A DNA stretch of 64,000 nucleotides from Chryseobacterium oranimense (lineage in GTDB: Bacteria; Bacteroidota; Bacteroidia; Flavobacteriales; Weeksellaceae), in NCBI RefSeq assembly GCF_025244725.1, contig NZ_CP104203.1, forward strand, positions 1,984,001 to 2,048,000, read 5' to 3'. This document shows, piece after piece, positions 1 through 8,241 of this stretch (position 1 is the stretch's first letter; each line of letters starts with the position of its first letter). A model generated the notes under the pieces. It had not been told where the DNA came from, did no database searches, and saw only the letters and a list, made by a program, of their open reading frames with translations. Made by a program: the position numbers and the translations under genes.

Positions 1-156
1 CGGTCCCATCATAAGTAGAAAGCCTACTACGATAAAGGCCAGCCCTATCAGCATCCACTTGAAGTTCTGCTGCCCGAAATAAAAGGCATTTTCCTGTGGT
101 ACTTCGGTTTCCTTGCCAAACTCTGAAGCGGCCAGTTTATTTGTTTTTTTGCTCAT
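1..156 (-). CDS. DUF3098 family membrane protein (partial, C-terminus outside window)
   Basis: The first 52 codons of a minus-strand gene are visible, with ATG at 156; the rest runs off the window edge. The N-terminus is polar (MSKKTNKLAASEFGKE). It is followed by a short amphipathic stretch and the start of a hydrophobic segment (WMLIGLAFIVVGFLLMM), so the product is an integral membrane protein. The start lies only two bases beyond the ftsX stop, so the two genes are almost certainly co-transcribed. From memory, small two-helix DUF3098 proteins commonly follow ftsX in Flavobacteriia; that assignment rests on context and the visible N-terminus. Function is unknown. Confidence 0.7.
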   Translation of the reverse strand, partial: MSKKTNKLAASEFGKETEVPQENAFYFGQQNFKWMLIGLAFIVVGFLLMMGP

Positions 157-158
157 TA

Positions 159-1058
159 TTAAGAGTAATATAAATCGTCAACGTTTGATTTTAAGAATCT
201 CCATGTAGCGAAAATGGTACTTAAAACAGATATAAAAATTCCTACTCCAAGCACTAAGATAACCAGCCAGAAATATTGGTTGGTATCCTGTACGAAAGCA
301 GAACCAATCTGGCTTGTAAAGTAATACCATACGCCCCCAAGTGCCAGAAGCCCGATTAAGGATCCTATAGCCCCCAGAATAATTGCCTCAATGATAAACG
401 GCTTAAGGATAAACCTTCTTTTCGCCCCTACCAGCTGCATGGTTTTAATAATAAATCTCTTGGAGAATATTTTCAGACGGATTGAATTGTTAATTAAAAC
501 AACCGCCAGGATCAGGAATAAAACAGAAAAACCTAAAATCCATTTCAGGATTCTGCTCAGGTTATTGTAAACATCCACCATCAGAGTACTGTCATTTTTA
601 ACATCTACAATTCCGGGAACGGCTTTAATGACTTTAATCGCTTCATCAATTTTAGTCGGATCAACATATTCAGGCTTTAATGCCACCTCGATAGATGAAG
701 GGAAAATATTTTCCTCAAAAAGCGCATCACTGTCTATACCCATTGTTTTTTTGGCTTCTTTAGCCGCCATGTCTCTTGAAATATAGGTCGCTTTTTTTAC
801 AGGAGCTAATGTCTGTACCTTTTTAAAAGTTTCTTCCTCTAGTTTTGCAATTTTTACAGAATCTTTTACATCAAAATTTTCATCGAAATAAGCATTTACC
901 ACCAACTGTTCTTTTATGTAGTCAGAATACTTCTGGGCATTGATTAAGATAAGCCCCATTAATCCTAACAAAAATAACACTAATGCGATACTTATTACTA
1001 CTGTAATATTGCTTGACCGAAGCCTTTTCTTATTAAACTCATCAACAGATTTAGCCAT
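159..1058 (-). CDS. ftsX: Cell division protein FtsX (ABC transporter permease-like)
   Basis: This 299-residue inner-membrane protein is the permease partner of the ATPase FtsE. In other bacteria the complex couples septal ring assembly to activation of peptidoglycan hydrolases. The sequence shows a cytoplasmic N-terminus, a first membrane helix at about residues 18-40, a large extracytoplasmic domain at about 45-165, and three further helices at about 172-192, 222-245 and 262-285, the usual FtsX topology. The region around residue 200-215 (FIIKTMQLVGAKRRFI) matches the conserved cytoplasmic loop of FtsX. The start is an ATG at 1058. It precedes the DUF3098 gene by two bases and is divergent from rsmA. 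ftsE is not in the window. No perfect -7 box was found upstream. Confidence 0.93.
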   Translation of the reverse strand: MAKSVDEFNKKRLRSSNITVVISIALVLFLLGLMGLILINAQKYSDYIKEQLVVNAYFDENFDVKDSVKIAKLEEETFKKVQTLAPVKKATYISRDMAAKEAKKTMGIDSDALFEENIFPSSIEVALKPEYVDPTKIDEAIKVIKAVPGIVDVKNDSTLMVDVYNNLSRILKWILGFSVLFLILAVVLINNSIRLKIFSKRFIIKTMQLVGAKRRFILKPFIIEAIILGAIGSLIGLLALGGVWYYFTSQIGSAFVQDTNQYFWLVILVLGVGIFISVLSTIFATWRFLKSNVDDLYYS

Positions 1059-1149
1059 TAATATTAAAATTTTTGGCTAAAATAGAAAAAATCTTCCGAA
1101 ATTTGGGACGAAATAAAGAAAATCATTGTTAATAAAATCATAAAAAACT

Positions 1150-1920
1150 TTGAGTGTAAAAGCAAAAAAACATCTTGGACAGCACTTTCTGACAGATGAA
1201 AATATCGCGAGAAAAATCGTGGAAGGTCTTAGTTTTGAAGACTATAAAAACGTCATGGAAGTAGGTCCCGGAATGGGCGTTCTTACCAAATACCTGCTGG
1301 AAAAAGATCAGTCGGTCTACCTGGCAGAGATTGATACCGAATCTATAGAATACCTGAAAAACAATTATCTGAAAATTACGGAAAATACTTTTGTGGGGGA
1401 TTTCCTGAAGCAGGACTTCCATTTTATCAATGGAGAACAGATTGCGATCATCGGTAATTTCCCTTACAACATTTCTTCCCAGATTCTTTTCAAGATCGTT
1501 GATTATTACCAGCAGATTCCTGAAATGGTAGGAATGTTCCAGAAAGAAGTGGCTGAGAGAACGGCAGCTGTACCCAGAACTAAAGATTACGGGATTCTTT
1601 CTGTCCTGATCCAGGCATATTACGATGTATCTTACCTGTTCACGGTTCACGAAAATGTATTTAATCCACCTCCTAAAGTAAAATCGGGCGTGATCAGGCT
1701 GACAAGAAATCCAAAAGAAGGCCTGGCCGGAAATGAAGTTCTCTTTAAGCAGATCGTAAAAGCAGGGTTTAACCAGAGAAGGAAAAAGCTTTCCAATTCA
1801 CTGAAAATTCTTAATATTCCTGAAGCTTTAAAAACTCATGAATTTTTAGATAAAAGAGCGGAAGAGCTCAGTGTTCTGGATTTTATCGGTTTTGCCAATC
1901 TCTGGAAACAGAATCAATAA
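1150..1920 (+). CDS. rsmA: 16S rRNA (adenine(1518)-N(6)/adenine(1519)-N(6))-dimethyltransferase
   Basis: RsmA (KsgA) uses S-adenosylmethionine to dimethylate two adjacent adenosines in the 3' terminal helix of 16S rRNA during late 30S assembly. The 256-residue length is typical. The N-terminus KKHLGQHFL is the family signature. GPGMGVLT (about residue 40) is the SAM-binding glycine loop, and NFPYNIS (about 104-110) is the N-[LF]-P-Y catalytic motif that stacks on the target adenine. The C-terminal region FNQRRKKLSNSL is also diagnostic. The start is TTG at 1150: an in-frame stop lies at 1141 and no ATG is available before the conserved N-terminus. It is divergent from ftsX and ends at a terminator shared with the convergent gene. 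Confidence 0.95.
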   Translation: MSVKAKKHLGQHFLTDENIARKIVEGLSFEDYKNVMEVGPGMGVLTKYLLEKDQSVYLAEIDTESIEYLKNNYLKITENTFVGDFLKQDFHFINGEQIAIIGNFPYNISSQILFKIVDYYQQIPEMVGMFQKEVAERTAAVPRTKDYGILSVLIQAYYDVSYLFTVHENVFNPPPKVKSGVIRLTRNPKEGLAGNEVLFKQIVKAGFNQRRKKLSNSLKILNIPEALKTHEFLDKRAEELSVLDFIGFANLWKQNQ

Positions 1921-1940
1921 AGATCAGTTCAAAAAAATAA

Positions 1941-1973
1941 AAAAGCCTTTCAAGTTTTCTTGAAAGGCTTTTT
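1941..1973. terminator. Bidirectional intrinsic terminator
   Basis: A perfect 14-bp stem (1941-1954 with 1959-1972) encloses a TTTT loop and is flanked by A and T tracts on both sides. It lies between the converging rsmA and the first T9SS type B gene, so it probably serves both. Confidence 0.85.
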
Positions 1974-1989
1974 CTGTATGCTTTATCTT

Positions 1990-4362
1990 TTATTCACGAT
2001 TCTTAAGCATGATCCATCCGGACCAGTTCATCTGAGCTTTTGACTTAGGGTATTCAAAATTAAATTTATACCAATAAGTAGCTGTAGGAAGTTTTTTTCC
2101 TCCTACCGTTCCGTCCCAGACCGGTTTTTCTTTAGAGAATCTGAACATCTCCACTCCATATCTGTCAAATATAGATCCTGTAAAATTTTTGAATTCACCC
2201 AATGCTGTAAGATCCAATACATCATTCACACCATCATTATTCGGTGTAATGATATTATTGATCTGAAGTGTATAGAAATCAAAAGTTCCTACACAATGAG
2301 TCCCTACTCTTCTGATCAATACAGTATAGTTGGTATTGTCTAAAAGGTTGGTAAAAATATTGGACTGCTGCCATGTAATTCCATTATCCAGAGAATATTC
2401 CAAAGTGCTTGGAGTATTGTTCATCATAGGATTTTCAGCAATAATCGTCACTGTTTTTTTAGCACTTTCATACTGAACGGCCGTCACGAAAGGAGTGGCT
2501 GCACCTCCTACTTTCGCTGTGAAAATCTTTTTACAGAATCCGTTATCGACTTCTACGGTATAAATACCCCAGCTGTCTGCAGTAATGGTCTGAGTGGTAG
2601 CTCCTGTACTCCACAAATATTTATAGTTCGGCCCGGCACCTGCGTCTAAAGTAACACGGTCACCCAGACACATTTCTATATCTTTTAAAGGCGACGTAAT
2701 CTCCGGAGTCACTTCTACGGTTATAGAAGCAGGGTTCAATGAACGGCATCCTTTTGTACCGACAGCATACACTGTAAATGTCGTAGTCTGGTATAAAGTT
2801 ACCGTTTGGGTATTTCCGGTACCAGGGAAATTACCCCACTGGTAAGTTACCCCTCCATCAGCAGTAAGCGTTACTGTTTCTCCCGGACATATCTTTATTC
2901 TGGAAGATTTAATACCCGCCTTCGGTGTGGTTTCTTTTTGCAGGGTCAGTTCTATCATCTTGCTGCAGAAACCTCCGTTTGATACTACAACGTACAGGAT
3001 CTGTCCGTCCGTCCCGTTATAGTTTAAAATATTCTGAATATAATTACCATTCTGAGCTACAGCATCAGCCTGATTGACATAAAATTTGAATACCGCTCCC
3101 GGAGTCGGGCTTATTGAAGGCATGGCCTCAGTCAGGTCAAAGGTGGTAATATCCGGTGTGGAACACAGCAGAAGTGTAGCATTCTGTGCCTGCGGAGTAG
3201 TTCCCCCATGAATCTGTATAGTCGCTTTACCCGGGCAAGGATTTCCAGGAACACTTACCTCAATAGTATAAGTTCCCGGCTGAACAGCCGTAATGGTATT
3301 AGTAGTTGCACCAGTTATAGGAGCCCCGTTCAGATACCATTGGTATAATAAATTAGGATCACTTACCGAAGCGGTGATCAGCTGCGGTACATTATCACAA
3401 ACATTGATATCAGAAGGTAAAGTGGCGCCGCTTGGGTCTAAAAGCTCAACCCCAATGTTAAATGATCCTCCTTCCAAAAATACGGCAGAATCCCAGCCAT
3501 GATCTTCATAACTTCCCGGCGAATAATCCGCAACAACCATTTTAAAATGATATGCCTGCCCTGCCATTACCGTCGCAGTTGCAGTAAGAGGAATTGTTCT
3601 TCCCTCGAAATTCGTTTCAACATTCCCGGTATTATAGCCTCCAAAATACTGTTCGTTAATTGCAGCACAACTGCCAGGAATTGCCGGATGAATATTGGTA
3701 ATACTTACAGGACCGGCACCACCGGGAAGTATTGCCATATTCTGATAAGGCCCACCCGATATTGGTCTAAGCAAAATAGCAAAGGCATCTGCGTACTGAC
3801 ATGGAAATGAACCGGAGTACTCTTCGGATGCCAGGATATAATTAAATTTAATCTGTGAAGTAGTCGGCACAAAGTCAAATTCCAAAAGAACAGCATCCGT
3901 CAATGTTCCGGTAGATCCGATGGCCTGTGCAAGATCGGAATCTGTTCCTCCCCCGTTATTGTCACTCAGGTTTCCTTCCGGTCCGTTACCTGCTCTTCTG
4001 GCTTTCCCTGTAGAAAGTATAATCCCGTCCTTGAATGGGAAATTGGTAGTTCCTTTGTGGAAATACCCCCATGATCTGTCAGCATCAGATACGGCATGGT
4101 TTGGGGTAATTTTTACATTGGATACCGCAGGCGTCACACAGGTATTTGTACCTGAAGAGATCAGGACATCTTTTACCAGCTGTGTAATGGAATAGCTGGA
4201 TTCCGTATATCCCGGAGCATTCACATCAATAAAAGTGCCCGCTTTCTGAGCAGCTGATCCTGAAGGTTGATTTTTGGGAGGCTTGCGGGGCCCATCTGTT
4301 TGAGAATATAAAAATGTCGATACGACTAAGAAAAATAAAAGGAATAGTAGATTTCTTCGCAT
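1990..4362 (-). CDS. Choice-of-anchor L / T9SS type B sorting domain protein (paralogue 1 of 3)
   Basis: This is a 790-residue secreted surface protein. A signal peptide covers about residues 1-20 (ends in LYSQ). A conserved block starting FIDVNAPGY leads into a choice-of-anchor L type domain (about 40-300), with DGIILSTGKA, EFDFVP and LPGGAGPVS motifs. Several Ig-like modules follow (about 310-690), one containing ICPGETVTL. The last 89 residues form the CHU_C/T9SS type B domain, beginning IITPNNDGVND and ending GWIMLKNRE. In Flavobacteriia such tails direct export through the type IX system; ligand and role are unknown. It is the first of three tandem paralogues, each with its own promoter box. 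The predicted start is the ATG at 4362, 16 nt after a -7 box. Confidence 0.9.
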   Translation of the reverse strand: MRRNLLFLLFFLVVSTFLYSQTDGPRKPPKNQPSGSAAQKAGTFIDVNAPGYTESSYSITQLVKDVLISSGTNTCVTPAVSNVKITPNHAVSDADRSWGYFHKGTTNFPFKDGIILSTGKARRAGNGPEGNLSDNNGGGTDSDLAQAIGSTGTLTDAVLLEFDFVPTTSQIKFNYILASEEYSGSFPCQYADAFAILLRPISGGPYQNMAILPGGAGPVSITNIHPAIPGSCAAINEQYFGGYNTGNVETNFEGRTIPLTATATVMAGQAYHFKMVVADYSPGSYEDHGWDSAVFLEGGSFNIGVELLDPSGATLPSDINVCDNVPQLITASVSDPNLLYQWYLNGAPITGATTNTITAVQPGTYTIEVSVPGNPCPGKATIQIHGGTTPQAQNATLLLCSTPDITTFDLTEAMPSISPTPGAVFKFYVNQADAVAQNGNYIQNILNYNGTDGQILYVVVSNGGFCSKMIELTLQKETTPKAGIKSSRIKICPGETVTLTADGGVTYQWGNFPGTGNTQTVTLYQTTTFTVYAVGTKGCRSLNPASITVEVTPEITSPLKDIEMCLGDRVTLDAGAGPNYKYLWSTGATTQTITADSWGIYTVEVDNGFCKKIFTAKVGGAATPFVTAVQYESAKKTVTIIAENPMMNNTPSTLEYSLDNGITWQQSNIFTNLLDNTNYTVLIRRVGTHCVGTFDFYTLQINNIITPNNDGVNDVLDLTALGEFKNFTGSIFDRYGVEMFRFSKEKPVWDGTVGGKKLPTATYWYKFNFEYPKSKAQMNWSGWIMLKNRE

Positions 4363-4378
4363 AATACTTTTGTTTCAA

Positions 4379-4386
4379 CAAATTTA
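4379..4386 (-). promoter_or_regulatory. -7 promoter box (TAAATTTG) of T9SS paralogue 1
   Basis: Perfect match to the Bacteroidota TAnnTTTG box on the minus strand, with 16 nt between it and the ATG. No clear -33 TTG was seen at the usual spacing. The same 16-nt spacing occurs in the other two paralogues. Confidence 0.55.
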
Positions 4387-4431
4387 ATTTATTTCTAAAT
4401 ATATCCTATATTTTTTATCTAATTTTTAAAA

Positions 4432-4466
4432 TAAAAAAAACAAACCTTCCAAATATGGAAGGTTTG
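4432..4466 (-). terminator. Intrinsic terminator of T9SS paralogue 2
   Basis: Perfect 10-bp stem CAAACCTTCC / GGAAGGTTTG (4441-4450 with 4457-4466) followed on the minus strand by an eight-base T run. Confidence 0.87.
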
Positions 4467-4470
4467 TGTA

Positions 4471-7400
4471 TTAGTTTCTATTTTTTAGCAATATCCAGCC
4501 TGAGCGCTGTTCAAGCTTTTTGCTTGCCGGATTTTCCCATTGTACTTTATACCAGTAGGTGCCTGTAGCCAGGTTAAGGCCTTTTAAAGTGCCTCTCCAG
4601 ACCGCATCCGTTTTAGTAGCCTTGAAGAGCTGTGCGCCATAGCGGTCAAAGATGGATGCTGCAAAATTATTATAACCACTGATTCCCGTGAAATCAATCG
4701 TATCATTTATTCCATCCATATTAGGTGTAATAGCGTTGCTGATCACAAAGGTGAAGTAATCCAATGTTGTTCCACATTTTGCGTCCACTACCCTTACCAT
4801 CAGATGGTAGTTTGTATTGTTCAATACATTATAGAATATATTGGATGGCTGCCATACTCCCCCCCCGTCTATCGAATATTCCAAAACGCCTCCTGTAGGA
4901 TTGCTTGCCGTAAGGGTAAGCACATGGTTATCATATACGACATTTGTAAATTTAGGCAGATCCGGATTTAATAGTTTTCCGGTAAACGTTTTGGAACACG
5001 TTCCGTTACTGATGGTAACGGTATAAGTTCCGGGAACATTGGTAGATATGGTTTGGGTAGTTGCTCCGGTATTCCATAAGTAGGTATAATTCGTACCTGG
5101 GCCGGCATCTAAAACTCCTGTATCTCCTTCACAGACATATACATCTTCCAATGTAGATACAATTGCCGGTACCACTTCAATTGTTACTTTCGCAGGGTTT
5201 ATTGAGCTACAACCATTACCTCCAAGTGCATAAACTGAGTATTCCGTAGTAATTGTAGGTGAAACTACCTGTGTATTTCCGTTGCCGGGAAGCCCTACCC
5301 AATTATAGGTAATTCCACCTGTAGCGGTAAGTGTAACAGATTCTCCGGCACAAATTTTTATTTTAGATGCCGATACACCCGCTGTTGGCGGTCCAACGAT
5401 AACAGTAACCGTTGCCGGGGTTGCAGAAACACAGCCGTTAGCAGATACCGCATATACAGTGTAAACCGTAGTTAAAGTCGGAGAAACTACCTGTGTATTT
5501 CCGTTTCCTGGAAGTCCCACCCAGTTATAGGTAACCCCACCGGAAGCTGTCAGAGTTACAGATTCTCCCACACATATTCTGGGTTGTGAAGATACCACAG
5601 TAGCTGTTGGCAACGTTGTATTTTGTGTTACGGTTACGGTTGCCGTATAAGTACAGCTTAAATTCCCAGGCTGTGATACATTGGTAACCGTAAGTGTATA
5701 GGTTCCCCCTGCATTGACTACAGGGGTAAGGGTATTGGCACCTGACACAATATTTCCGCCTCCTGCTGCTGTCCATGCAATGGTAGATCCTGCAGGCACT
5801 ACAGATGCAGAAGCATTTAATGTAGTCTGAGGTGTCGTACAGGTTATTTCCTGCGGTGCTGCTATCGTAAGTGTTGTTTCAGCTGTTCTCAGTAACTGAA
5901 GGGAAACTACATAATGACATCCTCCGTTTTTCACCAATACATATATAGTCTGATTTCCCGGAGGGGAATAAGTCGTAGGTGTTGCAATGAAATTAGTATT
6001 GCCCGCAAGAGCGTCAGCCTGGTTGATATAGTAAGTAAAAGTAACCCCAGCTCCTGCAGAAGTAATCTGGCTTTGAGCAGTTGTCAGATCATAGGTAAGT
6101 CCCGGAGCATAGCATTTATGCAATACGGCATCCTGCACAGTAATAGGCTGTGAAACTTCAATAGTGATTGTTGCAGGATTTTGGGATACGCATCCATTGG
6201 CTCCTACCGCTGTTACCGTATAAGTTGTAGTTGCAGTAGGTGATACAGTCTGGGTATTTCCTGTTCCGGGAAGACCTGTCCAGTTATAGGTGGTACCTCC
6301 TGATGCTGTTAAGGTTACCGATTCACCGCTGCATATCTGCGTTTTGCTTGCTGTAAGCCCTGTAACCGGTGGAGCGCTGTCCCCGGTAACTGTAACATTA
6401 GCAGTAGTGGTACAGATTACCCCTCCTGGTTGATATGTTTTTGATATAGTTAAAGTATAGGTCCCCGGAGCATTGATAACCGGAGTTAAAGTAGTTCCTC
6501 CTGAAACGATATTCCCTCCTGTAGTTGTCCAGTTAAAAGTAGATCCTGCAGGATATACAGAAGCTGAAGCATCTAAAGTCGTCTGTGAGCTGGCACAGGT
6601 CAATACCGCCGGCGGCAGAATTGATGCTGTCATCTGAGAGGCTTTTACCAGCTGCAGCTCAGCTACTTTGGAGCAAAAACCGTTTTTGACAAGAACATAG
6701 ACTGTTTGTCCACCCGGGCTCGAAAAGGTGGCAGGGCTGGGAATAGTATTTGTATTTCCGGCATTGGCATCTGCCTGATTTAAATAGTATGAAAATGTTG
6801 CACCGGGCGTTGTACTGATAGAAGCATTTGCGGAAGGTAGATTAAAAGTTGCATTTCCAGCAGTATAACAGGCTGTCAGGGTGGCATTCTGTACGGTGGG
6901 GGAAGTTCCTCCCACTACTGTAATGGTTCCTGTTCCGGGACATGTATTTCCCTGGATGAATACCTGAACACTATATACTCCAGGCTGCGTAGCAGTATAG
7001 CTCGGACCAGTCTGGCCGGGAATAGGGTTATTATTTAAAAACCACTGATAGGTAACGTTAGGAACCTGTACAGAAGCTGTGAATGTTTGGGGAGCATTAT
7101 CGCACATATAAACCGTATCAGGAAGCTGAACTCCGGCAGGGTCTAAAATTTTCACCCCGATATCGAATGATCCTGCTTCCAGAAATACTGCTGAATCGTA
7201 ATTTCTGTCACTAAAATCTGCCAAAACCATTTTAAAGTGATAAGTTACACCCGGAGTTACGGTAGCTTTTGCAGTCAAAGGTATTGTGCGTCCGTCAAAA
7301 TTGGTTTCAACAACCGGATTATTTATTCCTGCAAAATAAGAAGCGTTAACGGCACCACAACCTCCGGGAATTGCCGGGTGGATGTTAGTAACACTTACAG

Positions 7401-8070
7401 GTCCTGCGCCTCCGGGAAGCACTGCCAGATTGGTATAGGTAGGATCTGTTGCCTTTTTTAGCAATAAAGCAAATCCGTCTGATTTGGTACATGCAAACTG
7501 GAATCCGGGAGCATATTCTTTGGAGGCAAACAAGTATCTGAATGAGATTTCTGTAGAAGCCGGCACAAAATCAAATTCTATGTAAGTGGCATCTCTCAGT
7601 TCGGCATTGTTAATTCCTAAAGCCGTAGCCAGATCTGTGTCTCCCAAGGCATTGGGACCTAAACCGTCATTTAAAATTCCCTGATAAGTATTTCCTGCTT
7701 TTGCAGCATATCCTGTGGAAAGAACGATACCTTTTGCAAATGGAAAAGCTGTAGTAGCTTTATTAAAATACCCCCAACTGCGGCTGGGATCACTTATTGT
7801 TAAATTGGGAGAAACACTTACGTTGCTGACATTGGAGGTAGAACAGGCTCCTCCCGAGATCAGCACTTCTTTTACCAGCTGTGTAATGCTGTAGCCGGAC
7901 TCTGTGTAATTGGGTGTATTTACATCTATAAAAGCACCGGCCTTCATAGAGGTTGCATTGGCTTTTTTTGCAGGAATCGTTGCTCTATCTATGTTCTGAG
8001 CAAAAACAAAGTTTCCGATTAGTGCAAAAAATAACGCCAAAAATAAATTTCCAATCCTCCTATTTAACAT
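4471..8070 (-). CDS. Choice-of-anchor L / multi-Ig / T9SS type B sorting domain protein (paralogue 2 of 3)
   Basis: At 1199 residues this is the enlarged member of the tandem trio. It has a signal peptide (about 1-24, ending FVFAQ), the shared FIDVNTPNY block, and a choice-of-anchor L domain (about 45-300) with the LPGGAGPVSVTNIHPAIPG motif. A long run of Ig-like modules follows. A module opening IC.GESVTLTA.GG.TYNW is present three times, centred near residues 609, 863 and 937, against once in each neighbour. A second module type, with YY.NQADA.AGNTN, occurs twice. The T9SS type B tail starts about residue 1112 (ITPNMDGINDTI) and ends GWILLKNRN. The extra 410 residues come from internal duplication. 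An extended adhesin-like rod is an inference; no enzymatic motif was seen. Confidence 0.9.
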   Translation of the reverse strand: MLNRRIGNLFLALFFALIGNFVFAQNIDRATIPAKKANATSMKAGAFIDVNTPNYTESGYSITQLVKEVLISGGACSTSNVSNVSVSPNLTISDPSRSWGYFNKATTAFPFAKGIVLSTGYAAKAGNTYQGILNDGLGPNALGDTDLATALGINNAELRDATYIEFDFVPASTEISFRYLFASKEYAPGFQFACTKSDGFALLLKKATDPTYTNLAVLPGGAGPVSVTNIHPAIPGGCGAVNASYFAGINNPVVETNFDGRTIPLTAKATVTPGVTYHFKMVLADFSDRNYDSAVFLEAGSFDIGVKILDPAGVQLPDTVYMCDNAPQTFTASVQVPNVTYQWFLNNNPIPGQTGPSYTATQPGVYSVQVFIQGNTCPGTGTITVVGGTSPTVQNATLTACYTAGNATFNLPSANASISTTPGATFSYYLNQADANAGNTNTIPSPATFSSPGGQTVYVLVKNGFCSKVAELQLVKASQMTASILPPAVLTCASSQTTLDASASVYPAGSTFNWTTTGGNIVSGGTTLTPVINAPGTYTLTISKTYQPGGVICTTTANVTVTGDSAPPVTGLTASKTQICSGESVTLTASGGTTYNWTGLPGTGNTQTVSPTATTTYTVTAVGANGCVSQNPATITIEVSQPITVQDAVLHKCYAPGLTYDLTTAQSQITSAGAGVTFTYYINQADALAGNTNFIATPTTYSPPGNQTIYVLVKNGGCHYVVSLQLLRTAETTLTIAAPQEITCTTPQTTLNASASVVPAGSTIAWTAAGGGNIVSGANTLTPVVNAGGTYTLTVTNVSQPGNLSCTYTATVTVTQNTTLPTATVVSSQPRICVGESVTLTASGGVTYNWVGLPGNGNTQVVSPTLTTVYTVYAVSANGCVSATPATVTVIVGPPTAGVSASKIKICAGESVTLTATGGITYNWVGLPGNGNTQVVSPTITTEYSVYALGGNGCSSINPAKVTIEVVPAIVSTLEDVYVCEGDTGVLDAGPGTNYTYLWNTGATTQTISTNVPGTYTVTISNGTCSKTFTGKLLNPDLPKFTNVVYDNHVLTLTASNPTGGVLEYSIDGGGVWQPSNIFYNVLNNTNYHLMVRVVDAKCGTTLDYFTFVISNAITPNMDGINDTIDFTGISGYNNFAASIFDRYGAQLFKATKTDAVWRGTLKGLNLATGTYWYKVQWENPASKKLEQRSGWILLKNRN
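5261..5566 (-). repeat. Tandem duplication of an Ig-module inside T9SS paralogue 2
   Basis: The 84-bp segments 5261-5344 and 5483-5566 are about 85% identical by eye (13 differences) and are offset by 222 bp, exactly 74 codons. Their first 23 bases are identical. The unit corresponds to one Ig-like module, consistent with a fairly recent in-frame duplication. Confidence 0.8.
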
Positions 8071-8086
8071 TTTATAGTATTTTAAA

Positions 8087-8094
8087 CAAAAATA
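8087..8094 (-). promoter_or_regulatory. -7 promoter box (TATTTTTG) of T9SS paralogue 2
   Basis: Perfect TAnnTTTG match on the minus strand, 16 nt before the ATG at 8070, the same spacing as in the two paralogues. No convincing -33 element was found. Confidence 0.55.
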
Positions 8095-8194
8095 CTATTT
8101 TTTTTGATTGAAAGTTAATTTAACACAATTTACATTATCATTAATACAAGCTTACTTATTCTGCAATATAAATTTGCTTTATTTGAAAATAATA

Positions 8195-8224
8195 AGAAAG
8201 GCTGACAAAAATGCCAGCCTTTCT
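8195..8224 (-). terminator. Probable terminator of T9SS paralogue 3
   Basis: Ten-bp stem AGAAAGGCTG / CAGCCTTTCT (8195-8204 with 8215-8224) with a 10-nt loop, just after the stop codon at 8242. The downstream minus-strand tract is T-rich but interrupted, so strength is uncertain. Confidence 0.65.
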
Positions 8225-8241
8225 ATAAATTATATAAATGA

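Noticed and set aside
4471..8070. CRISPR-like regular repeats
   Set aside because: The repeats are in frame, are not identical, have 74-codon spacing, and encode Ig-like modules; there are no cas genes.
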